A stretch of DNA of 64,000 bases from Clostridium gasigenes (GTDB lineage: Bacteria; Bacillota; Clostridia; Clostridiales; Clostridiaceae), in contig NZ_FNJM01000010.1 of NCBI RefSeq assembly GCF_900104115.1, positions 1-64,000 of the forward strand. Reading direction: 5' to 3'. The notes under the pieces are model-generated. The model was not told where the DNA came from. It saw nothing but the letters and a program-made list of their open reading frames with translations, and did no database searches. Of this stretch, positions 51,898 to 60,700 are shown piece by piece. A program made the translations under genes and the position numbers. Numbering within the stretch: the stretch's first letter is position 1; each line of letters opens with the position of its first letter.

Positions 51898-52356
51898 CTA
51901 TAAATTTTGTCCTAAATTTTTAATTTCTATTTTTCTTTTATGAGACATTATCAGTTTAGTTATAGTTGAAACAAAAATTATACCAAGTGCTAAAACACCT
52001 GCACTTGAAATAGTATTTAGGCCAAGTGCTAATGATTTATTTATATCTCCAGTAACTGCTTCAAACATTGTGTAGTACATTCCGCCCCCAGGAACTAATG
52101 GAATTAAAGCGCAAACTACAAGTGTTGTTACAGGAGTTTTTAAAATTCTTGCAAATATTTCAGAATATGTACTAAATATTACTGAAGATAAGAAGAGCGA
52201 TGATATTTCTGTTAAGCCAAGATTTAGACAAAGTGAATATACAAACCAACTCAGGGCGCCACCAAAAGCAGCAAAAAACAATTTTTTTCCTTTTATATTA
52301 AATATAATTCCAAATCCGAAGGTTGCAATGAAAGCTATAATAGTTTCTAAAATCAT
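51898..52356 (-). CDS. ThrE-type exporter, C-terminal half protein (DUF3815)
   Basis: A 152-residue protein with five membrane helices, matching the ThrE_2/DUF3815 half of threonine/serine exporters: IIFNIKGKKLFFAAFGGALSW and VVCALIPLVPGGGMYYTM, the PGGGMY motif near residues 90-95. Its start overlaps the stop of the upstream half by 4 bases. Split two-gene ThrE systems are common in clostridia. Confidence 0.9.
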   Translation of the reverse strand: MILETIIAFIATFGFGIIFNIKGKKLFFAAFGGALSWFVYSLCLNLGLTEISSLFLSSVIFSTYSEIFARILKTPVTTLVVCALIPLVPGGGMYYTMFEAVTGDINKSLALGLNTISSAGVLALGIIFVSTITKLIMSHKRKIEIKNLGQNL

Positions 52357-53123
52357 AATATAGAACCTCCAAATATACTAATCCAAAAGCTTATTACAGA
52401 ACCAGTACCTACAGCAATTGATATTGCAACTAGGAAAGCTTCTGTTGCACGAGTAATACCAGCTAATAGATCACCGGCAATAGTATCACGGATCGCATTA
52501 GTAATTGATAAACCGGGAACAAGCATCATTATTGAGCCTATGATAGTTTTATCTAAATTATCAGCTATACCATATTTTACAAAAATAATTGCAAATGCAG
52601 CTGCAACAGCACCACAAATACTATTTATGAAAAATTGGTTGATTTCAAGAGCCTCGCCTTTTATATTAACAAGTTTTACTAGTAAACCAATTAAAAATGC
52701 GGAAAATAAATCCATGAATGTTCCTCCGAATAAAACAGAAAAGCATCCAGCACCTAGAGCAGAAAAAATTATGGTAATAGGCATTGAGTATCTTTCTCCA
52801 TTTTCAATAAGTTGTAACTCACTTTTCAACTCAGATACAGTAAGATTTCTTGAAAGTATATTTCTAGATAAGTCATTAACTTTATCTATTTTATCTAAAT
52901 CTACAGTTCTTGTAGATACTCTTCTTATTAATGAATAAGTTTTTCCTTTATTGCAAATAGAAACCATTACTCCTGTTGGAGTTACAAAGCTTTCAGCTTC
53001 ATCAACACCATATAATTTACATATTCTGCAGATTGTTTCTTCAGATCTATAAGTTTCACCGCCACTTTCAAGAAGTAGTTTACCGGCAAATGTGGCTACG
53101 TGAAGTAATTCATTCATATTCAT
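52353..53123 (-). CDS. ThrE-type threonine/serine exporter (DUF1212)
   Basis: A 256-residue protein. On the minus strand GGGAG (53136-53132) precedes ATG 53123; TTG 53138 is rejected. The N-terminal cytoplasmic part has GKLLLESGGETYRSEETI and VTPTGVMVSI, the putative hydrolase-like ThrE domain; five membrane helices follow, with MMLVPGLSITNAIRDTIAGD (about residues 198-217). Together with the DUF3815 half it should export threonine/serine or similar small molecules. Confidence 0.9.
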   Translation of the reverse strand: MNMNELLHVATFAGKLLLESGGETYRSEETICRICKLYGVDEAESFVTPTGVMVSICNKGKTYSLIRRVSTRTVDLDKIDKVNDLSRNILSRNLTVSELKSELQLIENGERYSMPITIIFSALGAGCFSVLFGGTFMDLFSAFLIGLLVKLVNIKGEALEINQFFINSICGAVAAAFAIIFVKYGIADNLDKTIIGSIMMLVPGLSITNAIRDTIAGDLLAGITRATEAFLVAISIAVGTGSVISFWISIFGGSIL

Positions 53124-53435
53124 ATAGTTCGCTCCCAAAATAAAATTATTTTAATATTATATCATAAACATTAATATTAAAATATACACAAAGTATCCTT
53201 GCAGCAAATATAAATAAGTACTAGGGTAGTCCACTTTTACATATAATAATATGCTTTAAATAATACGTATCTTAATATTTTAAATATAAAAAATATTCGG
53301 AATAGCTTAAAATAGAGTAAATAGGAGAAAATAGGAAGAAAAACTAGCATGTGGAGTATTATTATGTTAAATAACTGTTGATTATTATAAGAATTAAACA
53401 TATAATCTTATAAAAAGCAAATTGGGGTGAATGAT
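53124..53435 (+). promoter_or_regulatory. thrE-glyA divergent region and glyA promoter
   Basis: 312 AT-rich bases. TTGATT (53378-53383) and TATAAT (53401-53406), 17 bases apart, form the glyA promoter, with a GGGGTG SD site at 53424-53429. No glycine riboswitch or other conserved leader was recognised. The minus-strand thrE promoter was not clearly seen. Confidence 0.6.
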
Positions 53436-54668
53436 ATGAATTTTGATAAAATATCAAGAGAAGACGAAGAAATTTATGGATTAATGAAAAGTGAATTAAA
53501 GAGACAAAAAAATGGAATAGAACTAATAGCATCAGAAAATTTTGCATCAGAAGCAGTTATGGAAGCTATGGGTTCATATCTTACAAATAAGTATGCAGAA
53601 GGATATCCAAATAAAAGATATTATGGTGGGTGTCACGTTGTAGATAAAATTGAGGATATTGCAAGAAATAGAGTTTGTGAAATATTTGGGGCAGAGCATG
53701 CAAATGTTCAACCACACTCAGGATCACAAGCAAATATGGCAGTTTACTTTACAATATTAGAACCAGGAGATACTGTTCTTGGAATGGATTTAAGTCATGG
53801 AGGACATTTAACTCATGGGTCACCAGTTAACTTCTCAGGAAAATTATTTAACTTCGTTTCTTACGGGGTAGACATAGAAACAGAAGTAATTGATTATGAG
53901 GTAGTAAGAAAATTAGCTCTTGAACATAAGCCAAAACTAATTGTAGCTGGAGCTAGTGCTTATTCAAGAATTATTGATTTTAAAAAGTTTAGAGAGATTT
54001 GTGATGAAGTAGGGGCATTCTTTATGGTTGATATGGCTCATATTGCAGGGCTAGTAGCAGCAGGAGTTCACCCATCACCAGTACCTTATGCTGATTTCGT
54101 TACATCAACAACACATAAAACTTTAAGGGGCCCAAGAGGGGGATTAATACTTTGCAAAGAAAAATATGCAAAGGCATTAGATAAAAACATATTCCCAGGA
54201 ATACAGGGTGGTCCATTAATGCATGTTATTGCAGCTAAGGCTGTATGTTTTAAAGAAGCTTTACAACCAAACTACAAAACTTATATGGAAAATGTAGTTG
54301 TAAACTGTAAAGTCTTGGGAGAAGAACTTATAAGTCATGGTTTCAAAATAGTTTCAGGTGGAACAGATAATCACTTAATATTAGTAGATTTAACATCTAA
54401 AGATATAACAGGTAAGGATGCGGAAATTCTTTTAGATACTATTGGTATTACAGTTAATAAAAATACAATACCAAATGAAACTAGAAGTCCATTTATAACT
54501 TCTGGTATAAGAATTGGTACAGCGGCAATAACAACAAGAGGATTTAAACTTGAAGATATGAAAGAAATAGCAGTTATTATAAATGAGGCTATTTCAAATA
54601 AAGGACAAGATTTAGAACCGCTTAAAGCTAGAGTAATAACTTTATGTGATAAATATCCTTTATATTAA
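53436..54668 (+). CDS. glyA: Serine hydroxymethyltransferase
   Basis: A 410-residue PLP enzyme interconverting serine and glycine with tetrahydrofolate. The start is ATG 53436 (GGGGTG 6 bases upstream). Motifs: [19 protein letters not shown] near the start, [31 protein letters not shown] and [13 protein letters not shown] with the PLP-binding Lys (about residue 225). Full length and complete. Confidence 0.97.
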   Translation: MNFDKISREDEEIYGLMKSELKRQKNGIELIASENFASEAVMEAMGSYLTNKYAEGYPNKRYYGGCHVVDKIEDIARNRVCEIFGAEHANVQPHSGSQANMAVYFTILEPGDTVLGMDLSHGGHLTHGSPVNFSGKLFNFVSYGVDIETEVIDYEVVRKLALEHKPKLIVAGASAYSRIIDFKKFREICDEVGAFFMVDMAHIAGLVAAGVHPSPVPYADFVTSTTHKTLRGPRGGLILCKEKYAKALDKNIFPGIQGGPLMHVIAAKAVCFKEALQPNYKTYMENVVVNCKVLGEELISHGFKIVSGGTDNHLILVDLTSKDITGKDAEILLDTIGITVNKNTIPNETRSPFITSGIRIGTAAITTRGFKLEDMKEIAVIINEAISNKGQDLEPLKARVITLCDKYPLY

Positions 54669-54678
54669 GAATTTTTAA

Positions 54679-54727
54679 AATAAGCAGATAGAAATAATAT
54701 ATTTCTATCTGCTTATTTTATTTTTAT
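54679..54727 (+). terminator. glyA terminator
   Basis: Perfect 17-bp arms (54679-54695, 54701-54717) with an AATAT loop, core AAGCAGATAGAAA, then a T-rich tail. Confidence 0.92.
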
Positions 54728-54799
54728 ACTTTTTTAAATTAGAGATATATAAAGTTCAATAATTTAAGAATCTAAAAATAAATTATTTTAAGGAAAGTA

Positions 54800-54857
54800 T
54801 TGACAAAATATGTGTATAAGTATTAATATGTGTATATAGATAATATATACACATATT
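54800..54857 (+). promoter_or_regulatory. GntR-ABC promoter with three operator half-sites
   Basis: TTGACA (54800-54805) and TAATAT (54824-54829), 18 bases apart. The half-site AATATGTGTATA occurs between -35 and -10 (54807-54818) and again at 54825-54838 as one arm of a perfect 14-bp inverted repeat whose other arm, TATATACACATATT, is at 54844-54857 (spacer GATAA). This is the expected operator of the YtrA-type GntR protein encoded next. Regulator assignment is inference. Confidence 0.85.
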
Positions 54858-54901
54858 TTAGTTTGCTAGGTTAATAATAAGATGAAAAGAGAGGCGATTT
54901 T

Positions 54902-55282
54902 TTGAATATAGTAATTAGTAATTCATCCCCAATTCCTTTATATGAGCAAATTCAATCTCAGATAAAGAATCATATTCTAAATAGTGTATTAAAGGCAGGG
55001 GATATGCTTCCATCTATTAGAATGCTTGCAAAAGAATTAAAAGTAAGCATTATTACAACAAAAAGGGCTTATGAAGAATTAGAAAAAGAGGGATTTCTTA
55101 AAACATCTGCTGGAAAAGGTACATTTGTATCAACGGCAAATACCCAAAGACTTAGGGAAGTAGCTTTATATGAAATTGAAAGTAAATTAGAAGGGGTTAT
55201 AAAATCAGCTAAGATAATAGGATTGTCATTAGAAGAAGCTATGGAAATATTTAAAAGTTTATATGAGGATGAGGAGGTATAA
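54902..55282 (+). CDS. GntR-family regulator (YtrA subfamily)
   Basis: A 126-residue protein: N-terminal winged helix-turn-helix (IPLYEQIQSQIKNHILNSVL, LPSIRMLAKELKVSIITTKRAYEELEKEGFL and GKGTFV) and only a short C-terminal helix pair, the size of YtrA regulators, which dimerise without a ligand-binding domain. The start is TTG 54902, preceded by GAGGCG. It is the first gene of an operon with an ABC ATPase and permease and probably represses it through the palindrome at 54825-54857. Confidence 0.93.
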   Translation: MNIVISNSSPIPLYEQIQSQIKNHILNSVLKAGDMLPSIRMLAKELKVSIITTKRAYEELEKEGFLKTSAGKGTFVSTANTQRLREVALYEIESKLEGVIKSAKIIGLSLEEAMEIFKSLYEDEEV

Positions 55283-55285
55283 GTA

Positions 55286-56149
55286 ATGAATGCAATTGAA
55301 ATTAGTAACTTAAAGAAAAATTTCGAAGGTTTCAAATTAGATATATCAAAATTCAATGTTAAAAAAGGTTATATAACTGGATTCATAGGACCTAATGGAG
55401 CCGGGAAAACAACAACTATAAAATTAATAATGAATATGCTTTTTAAGGATGAAGGAACTATTAAAATATTAGGGGAAGAAGTAGACAGTGACAATATTAA
55501 TATAAAAGAAAAGATAGGATATGTTGGAGAGACTTCAGGATATTTAGCAGAGTCTAAATTAAAGCATATTAAAAGAATGTTTTGTAGATTTTATAAAGAA
55601 TGGGATGAGAATATATACAAAAAGTATATTAAAAAATTCTTGCTAGATGAAAATAAAATATATAAAGAATTATCATCAGGAGAAAAAAGACAATTTGATC
55701 TTGTAATAGCATTAAGTCATCATCCAAAGTTAATTATAATGGATGAGCCAACAGCAAACTTGGATCCGTTAGTAAGAAATGAGTTTTTAGAAATATTACA
55801 AGAACATATGGAAAATGAAAATGTAACGGTATTTTATTCGACGCATATAACTTCTGATTTAGACAAAGCAGCAGATTATATTGCATTAATATTTAAAGGT
55901 AAAATCATTTTATATGATGAAAAAGATGCTTTAATAGAAAAACATTCAATAGTTAGAGGAAAAAGAAGTTTGTTAACAAAAGAAACAAAGACATGTCTTG
56001 TTTCTTATAAGGAAAATTTATGTGGATTTGAAGGGTTAACAAATAATAAAGAAGAAGCGTATCAAGTATTTGGAGAAGAGGTTATTTATGACAAAGTTAA
56101 TTTAGAAGATATATTAATGTACTATACAAGGGGTGGGGATAATGAATAA
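55286..56149 (+). CDS. ABC transporter ATP-binding protein (YtrB-like)
   Basis: A 287-residue ABC ATPase. Walker A GPNGAGKT (about residues 33-40), signature LSSGEKRQ (about 130-137), Walker B LIIMDEPTANLDP (about 150-162) and H-loop STHITSD. The C-terminal tail is the short type found in YtrB/BcrA-like exporters. GAGGAGG precedes the ATG; 3 bases after the GntR gene. YtrB-type systems respond to cell-wall antibiotics in Bacillus, so a similar role is possible. Confidence 0.93.
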   Translation: MNAIEISNLKKNFEGFKLDISKFNVKKGYITGFIGPNGAGKTTTIKLIMNMLFKDEGTIKILGEEVDSDNINIKEKIGYVGETSGYLAESKLKHIKRMFCRFYKEWDENIYKKYIKKFLLDENKIYKELSSGEKRQFDLVIALSHHPKLIIMDEPTANLDPLVRNEFLEILQEHMENENVTVFYSTHITSDLDKAADYIALIFKGKIILYDEKDALIEKHSIVRGKRSLLTKETKTCLVSYKENLCGFEGLTNNKEEAYQVFGEEVIYDKVNLEDILMYYTRGGDNE

Positions 56150-56783
56150 TATAGTGAATTTAACAAAGGGTTATATAGAAACAATTATTACAATAAAAAA
56201 ACAATTTATTTTCATTGGGATTGCTGCAGTAATATTTGGTGTTATAGGCGAACAATTTATAGTATATTCACCAGCAGTAGCGGTTATTTTACTTGTAAAT
56301 CAAGTTTTAGCTTATGAGGATATAAGTAAAATTGATTTTTTAGTAGCGGTATTACCAGTAAGAAAAAAAGAATATGTAATATCTAGGTATATAGGGGCAT
56401 TAATAGCACTTGTTATATCTATTATACCAATGACAATATCTTATTTGCTAGCAAATTTAGTTAATCAATCAGGGATAACATTATCATATGTTTATTTCTT
56501 AATAATTACAATTACATCATCTACAGTAATGATATCAGCAGTTATACCAATTAATTTGAAATATGGTCAAAAAGGTAGGTTAATAACAACGCTAGCTAAA
56601 TTACTACCATTAGTATTAGCTATGTCTATGGTTGAAGTTTTAAGTTCATCTAACACTTTCATTACAATTATAAGAAATCCTACAACTTTAATCTTAGGCG
56701 TATTAGTATTAGATATTATATTAATATGTATATCGTATTTTATAGCAGCAAAATTATATGAAAATAAGGAAGTTAAAAAATAA
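56142..56783 (+). CDS. ABC-2 permease (YtrC/ABC2_membrane_5-like)
   Basis: A 213-residue protein with six membrane helices. ATG 56142 has GGGGTGGGG upstream; GTG 56133 falls inside that site. It overlaps the ATPase by 8 bases. The segment DISKIDFLVAVLPVRKKEYVISRYIGAL (about residues 63-90) is the family's signature region between helices 2 and 3. Partner of the YtrB-like ATPase. Confidence 0.88.
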   Translation: MNNIVNLTKGYIETIITIKKQFIFIGIAAVIFGVIGEQFIVYSPAVAVILLVNQVLAYEDISKIDFLVAVLPVRKKEYVISRYIGALIALVISIIPMTISYLLANLVNQSGITLSYVYFLIITITSSTVMISAVIPINLKYGQKGRLITTLAKLLPLVLAMSMVEVLSSSNTFITIIRNPTTLILGVLVLDIILICISYFIAAKLYENKEVKK

Positions 56784-56880
56784 TGTGTATTCATAATTCA
56801 TAGTAAAACTTTCATTTTAGATATTAATATTTTAGTCCAACTTGAATAGAATAATAATAAGTAAGATATTGGAGTTCTAA

Positions 56881-56955
56881 ATGTCACATAGAAATTCAGA
56901 AAAAGATAAGTATATGACCAGAAATAAAGGAGAGCCAATTACTTTCAATGGATAA
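56881..56955 (+). CDS. Possible 24-residue peptide
   Basis: ATG 56881 is preceded by GGAG with a 6-base spacer. The frame encodes a polar, charged 24-residue peptide beginning MSHRNSEKDKYM and ending ITFNG, followed by TAA. It lies in a 381-base gap without other genes and 55 bases before a strong terminator, so it could be a real small monocistronic gene. No family is recognised. Confidence 0.38.
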   Translation: MSHRNSEKDKYMTRNKGEPITFNG

Positions 56956-57009
56956 GTACACTTTCAGAGATCTAAGGGTGTAGATAGAATAAAATAGATC
57001 TAAGATTTT

Positions 57010-57054
57010 AAATATCTAGTAAATAATTAAAAGTTATTTACTAGATATTTTTTT
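57010..57054 (+). terminator. Terminator before the exonuclease III gene
   Basis: Perfect 16-bp arms AAATATCTAGTAAATA (57010-57025) and complement (57035-57050) with a run of Ts. It ends the transcript of the permease or of the small ORF at 56881. Confidence 0.92.
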
Positions 57055-57164
57055 ATAAACAAAAGCTAGGTAAGTCAATAATAATTATTATATAATTTCT
57101 ATTCATTCAATGGTATAAATGTTATAATAAAGGAAATAACTAAAGGTAAAAAGGAGATGGAGAT

Positions 57165-57920
57165 ATGAAATTAATATCATGGAATGTTAATGGAATAAGA
57201 GCTTGTGTTAAAAAAGACTTCTTAAATTATTTTAATGAAGTAGATGCAGATATATTCTGTATTCAAGAAAGTAAATTGCAAGAAGGACAAATAGATTTAG
57301 AATTAGAAGGATATCATCAATATTGGAATTATGCAGAAAAAAAGGGGTACTCAGGTACTGCAATATTTACTAAAAAGAAACCTTTAAGTCATAGCTATGG
57401 GCTTGGAATACAAGAACATGACACTGAAGGAAGAGTTATTACTTTAGAGTTTGAAGATTTTTATATGGTAACTGTATATACTCCAAATTCAAAGGCAGAG
57501 CTTTTAAGATTAGATTATAGAATGGTTTGGGAAGACGCTTTTAGAGATCATTTAAAGAATCTTGAAAAAAGTAAACCAGTAGTAGTGTGTGGTGATTTAA
57601 ATGTTGCCCATAAAGAAATAGATCTTAAAAATCCAAAGCCTAATAGAAGAAATGCAGGGTTTACAGATGAAGAAAGAAATAAATTTACAGAACTTTTAAA
57701 ATCAGGGTTTGTAGATACTTTTAGATTTATTTATCCAGAGGCGGAAGGAAGATATTCTTGGTGGTCATACAGATTTAATGCAAGAGTAAAAAATGCAGGA
57801 TGGAGAATTGATTATTTTTGTGTTTCACAGATATTAAAAGACAAAATCCAGGATGCAGATGTACATAGTGAAACTTTAGGATCAGACCATTGTCCAGTAG
57901 AATTAATATTGAATATATAA
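57165..57920 (+). CDS. Exodeoxyribonuclease III (AP endonuclease)
   Basis: A 251-residue ExoA/XthA-type enzyme of base excision repair. Catalytic motifs: WNVNGIRA (about residues 6-13), IQESKLQ (catalytic Glu, about 35-41), YTPNS, GDLNVAH (about 144-150), RIDYFCVS (about 217-224) and the final SDHCPVEL with the catalytic Asp-His. AAGGAGATGGAGA precedes the ATG. It stands alone. Confidence 0.96.
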   Translation: MKLISWNVNGIRACVKKDFLNYFNEVDADIFCIQESKLQEGQIDLELEGYHQYWNYAEKKGYSGTAIFTKKKPLSHSYGLGIQEHDTEGRVITLEFEDFYMVTVYTPNSKAELLRLDYRMVWEDAFRDHLKNLEKSKPVVVCGDLNVAHKEIDLKNPKPNRRNAGFTDEERNKFTELLKSGFVDTFRFIYPEAEGRYSWWSYRFNARVKNAGWRIDYFCVSQILKDKIQDADVHSETLGSDHCPVELILNI

Positions 57921-58040
57921 GGTATCTAAAAGAAATAAGCGTATAAGATAGTTAATAAATAATAATTAGCTAATTAGTAATTAATGAGTTATAATAAGGA
58001 GTCCGTATAGGGCTTTCTTAAATTAGAAATATAAAAATGT

Positions 58041-58138
58041 AGACTAAGACATCTGAAAAAATGTCTAAATAATAAATTATTATTTAGGTGCTTTCAAAAA
58101 AAAGACCAATTCGATAGTATATTTTTTTGAAAGTGCCT
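58041..58138. repeat. Cluster of three intergenic hairpins
   Basis: AGACAT-CTGAAAAA-ATGTCT (about 58047-58066), an AATAATAAATTATTATT near-palindrome (about 58068-58085) and the arms AGGTGCTTTCAAAAAAA (58086-58102) / TTTTTTTGAAAGTGCCT (58122-58138). The last pair belongs to the dispersed palindrome family. They fill the gap between exoA and truA. Confidence 0.7.
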
Positions 58139-58167
58139 AGTATAAACAAGTGAAGGTGGATAAAAAA

Positions 58168-58905
58168 ATGAGAAACTTAAAAATAGAAATTGAATATGAT
58201 GGATCAAGATATAAAGGATGGCAAACGCAAAAAGGAAATATTGCAACAATCCAAGAAAAATTAGAAAGTGTAATAGCTAAAATGACTAAAGAGGAAATTC
58301 AAGTAATAGGTTGTGGAAGAACGGATACAGGAGTTCATGCAGAAAATTACATAGCAAACTTTACAACAAATTGTGAAAAAACTGTAGAAGAAATGTTAGA
58401 TTATCTATGTGAATACTTACCAGAAGATATAGTGGTTAAAGCTATGAAAGATACAAGTGAAAGATTTCATGCTAGATATAACGTAATTTCAAAAACTTAT
58501 GTTTATAGAATTAATAATAATAAATATAGAAATGTATTTAATAAGAAATATACTTGTCATATTCCAGAAAAGCTAGATATTGAGCAAATGCAAAAAGCTG
58601 CTGCTATTTTAGTTGGAACACATGATTTCATGAGTTTTACAACATTAAAAAATAAGAGTAAGGCAACTGTTAGAACTATTAACTATATAAACATTAGAGA
58701 AAATGATGGAAACATAGAAATGGAGTTTAACGGAAACGGGTTCTTAAAGAATATGGTTAGAATAATTACAGGAACACTTATAGAAATAGGCCTTGGGACT
58801 AAAAAGTTTGAAGATATGAAAAAAATACTTGAAGCTAAGCAAAGATCAGAAGCGGGCCCAACAGCTCATGCTCATGGATTAGCTTTGAAAAATGTACAAT
58901 ACTAA
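58168..58905 (+). CDS. truA: tRNA pseudouridine(38-40) synthase TruA
   Basis: A 245-residue TruA. ATG 58168 has AAGGTGG 8 bases upstream; GTG 58150 lies before it. The catalytic Asp is in GCGRTDTGVHA (about residues 50-60). Other family segments: IEYDGSRYKGWQ at the start, FHARYNVISKTYVYRI and NGFLKNMVRIITGTLIEIG. It modifies U38-U40 of tRNA anticodon arms. Confidence 0.96.
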   Translation: MRNLKIEIEYDGSRYKGWQTQKGNIATIQEKLESVIAKMTKEEIQVIGCGRTDTGVHAENYIANFTTNCEKTVEEMLDYLCEYLPEDIVVKAMKDTSERFHARYNVISKTYVYRINNNKYRNVFNKKYTCHIPEKLDIEQMQKAAAILVGTHDFMSFTTLKNKSKATVRTINYINIRENDGNIEMEFNGNGFLKNMVRIITGTLIEIGLGTKKFEDMKKILEAKQRSEAGPTAHAHGLALKNVQY

Positions 58906-58929
58906 AAATAGCTTGATAAAAATTGGTTT

Positions 58930-58967
58930 ATATTACTTATTATTATATAATAAGTAATATTTTTTTA
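58930..58967 (+). terminator. truA terminator
   Basis: 14-bp perfect arms ATATTACTTATTAT and ATAATAAGTAATAT with a TAT loop, ending in eight Ts. Confidence 0.92.
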
Positions 58968-59124
58968 CTATTAGGACATAATATTTTTAGAATGTTCTTA
59001 TTGATGTTAGATATAAATGAAACAAGTATATTTTTAGGTCGTCTAAAAACAAATTATTATTCAAAGGAAAAGATGATAATGATATATAGAAAATGTATTG
59101 GAAGATACAAAGGAGGAATAAGTA

Positions 59125-59553
59125 ATGAAAAAAATTTTAGGAGAATTTAAACAATTTGCACTAAAGGGAAATGTACTAGATTTAGCAGTAGGTGTTATTA
59201 TAGGTGCTGCATTTCAAGGAATAGTTAAATCTTTGGTTGATGATATAATTTCACCAATTATAGGGTTATTTGCAAAAAAAGATTTTAGCGATTTAGTATT
59301 AACAGTATTTGATGTTAATATTCGTTATGGTGCATTTATTACAGCAGTAATTAATTTCTTAATTATGGTATTTTTAATTTTCTTACTAGTTAAGGCTATG
59401 AATAAATTAAGCAATATTGGTAAGAAACAAGCAAATAAAACAGAGAAAGAAGTAACTACAAAGGATTGCCAGTTTTGTTGCACTAAAATTTCAATTAAGG
59501 CAGTCCGCTGTCCTAACTGTACATCAATTTTGGAAAAAGAAAAAATTAACTAA
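59125..59553 (+). CDS. mscL: Large-conductance mechanosensitive channel with C-terminal zinc ribbon
   Basis: A 142-residue MscL that releases solutes on hypo-osmotic shock. The first helix [24 protein letters not shown] (about residues 10-33) lines the pore; the second spans about 66-90. After the usual cytoplasmic helix there is a four-cysteine tail (CQFC ... CPNC, about 113-131), a zinc-ribbon extension seen in some Firmicute MscL. AAAGGAGG precedes the ATG. Confidence 0.95.
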   Translation: MKKILGEFKQFALKGNVLDLAVGVIIGAAFQGIVKSLVDDIISPIIGLFAKKDFSDLVLTVFDVNIRYGAFITAVINFLIMVFLIFLLVKAMNKLSNIGKKQANKTEKEVTTKDCQFCCTKISIKAVRCPNCTSILEKEKIN

Positions 59554-59576
59554 ATTTTAATTATATTACATTAATA

Positions 59577-59615
59577 AAAACCTTGATAGTATATAATATG
59601 ACTGTTGGGGTTTTT
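59577..59615 (+). terminator. Weak terminator after mscL
   Basis: AAAACCTT (59577-59584) can pair with GGGGTTTT (59607-59614) by two G-T pairs, followed by T. A large loop makes it uncertain. Confidence 0.45.
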
Positions 59616-59851
59616 AGTTTATAGAATAATAAATAATCCTTAGGGCAACTTATTAATAAGGTGTAATTAGGGACGTAAAAATAAATAACAAGTCAACTAT
59701 GCCATGGATATTTTTTTGAAATGGCAAAGAGCGGTAGCGATTTGCTAGTGAAGTATCAGAGGTATCTGCCGATAAAGTATGATGAAAAATAGATTATAAT
59801 ACTGACGCACTATTTATTTAAATGTCCTTTAGCTAATCTAAGGAGGAAAAT
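59616..59851 (+). other. Leader region of the amidase gene
   Basis: TGCCAT ... ATGGCA (about 59699-59724) is a member of the dispersed hairpin family (TTTTTTTGAAATGGC). It is followed by a less AT-rich patch, about 59725-59785, with AGCGGTAGCG, CAGAGGTATCTG and GCCGATAAAG, which could fold but matches no leader I know. A TATAAT is at 59795-59800. AAGGAGG lies just before the ATG. Confidence 0.45.
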
Positions 59852-60595
59852 ATGAAAAAAATAATAAGTACAATGCTATTATCAATATTAATAGTTACAA
59901 ATCTAATTACTGTAGTTCCAAATGCATTAATGGTAAAAAATGATATAGTGGATAACAAAGATTTTACTATTTGTATTGATCCAGGTCATCAAGAAAAAGG
60001 TGATAGTAAAACAGAACCGATAGCTCCAGGATCAGGTCAAAGAAAAGCAAGAGTATCATCTGGAACAGCAGGAGTTGCAACTAAAAAAGCTGAGTATATA
60101 GTTAATTTAGAAGCATCTATAATTTTAAAAGAAATTTTAGAAAACAAAGGTTATAAAGTAGTCATGACAAGAGATTGTCATGATGTAAGGATAAGTAATG
60201 CAGAGAGAGCAGAAGTTGCAAATAAGTGCACTTCTGATTTAGCGATAAGAATACATTGTGATAGCTTAAATGATAGCGGAAAAACTGGTACAACAATTTT
60301 AGTGCCATCTAAAAATGGAAAAGATACTAAATGTATTTTTGAAGATAGTAATAAGTATGGAAAAATATTAGAAAAAACTTTGAAAACTTCTGGAATAAAG
60401 GTTAATGGAGTTTTTGAAAGACCAGATATAACAGGCTTTAACTGGTCACAAGTGCCAGTTGTAATATTTGAAATGGGATTTATGAGTAATTGGAATGAAG
60501 ATAAAATGTTATCTGATCCAGTTTATCAAAAGAAACTTATGGAAGCTGTTGCAAAATCAATAGATGAATATAAAAATGAAGCTGTATGTGAGTGA
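59852..60595 (+). CDS. N-acetylmuramoyl-L-alanine amidase (Amidase_3), secreted
   Basis: A 247-residue wall hydrolase with a signal peptide (hydrophobic core about residues 7-24). The zinc ligands are His46 (DPGHQ), Glu87 (NLEAS) and His135 (IRIHCDS); the catalytic Glu is Glu207 (VIFEMGFMSN). It cleaves the bond between MurNAc and L-Ala in peptidoglycan. No wall-binding repeats are attached, so targeting is by the catalytic domain alone or by a partner. Confidence 0.93.
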   Translation: MKKIISTMLLSILIVTNLITVVPNALMVKNDIVDNKDFTICIDPGHQEKGDSKTEPIAPGSGQRKARVSSGTAGVATKKAEYIVNLEASIILKEILENKGYKVVMTRDCHDVRISNAERAEVANKCTSDLAIRIHCDSLNDSGKTGTTILVPSKNGKDTKCIFEDSNKYGKILEKTLKTSGIKVNGVFERPDITGFNWSQVPVVIFEMGFMSNWNEDKMLSDPVYQKKLMEAVAKSIDEYKNEAVCE

Positions 60596-60657
60596 TTTAA
60601 TATTATACCAATATATTACAGCTAGGGAACTTCGGAAAATAACTAGTCAGATTTACT

Positions 60658-60689
60658 AAGGAACTTTCAGAAATGATAGTTCTTTTTTT
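60658..60689 (+). terminator. Terminator downstream of the amidase
   Basis: AAGGAACT (60658-60665) and AGTTCTTT (60678-60685), one G-T pair, with seven Ts. Confidence 0.75.
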
Positions 60690-60700
60690 GTAGGAAACAA

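Noticed and set aside
58923..59150. 75-codon frame between truA and mscL
   Set aside because: It runs through the truA terminator and ends inside mscL; no SD site at its start. Only the mscL frame is supported.
59600..59851. c-di-AMP (ydaO) or c-di-GMP riboswitch before the amidase
   Set aside because: None of the conserved sequence blocks of these riboswitches could be found; the leader is recorded only as an unexplained region.
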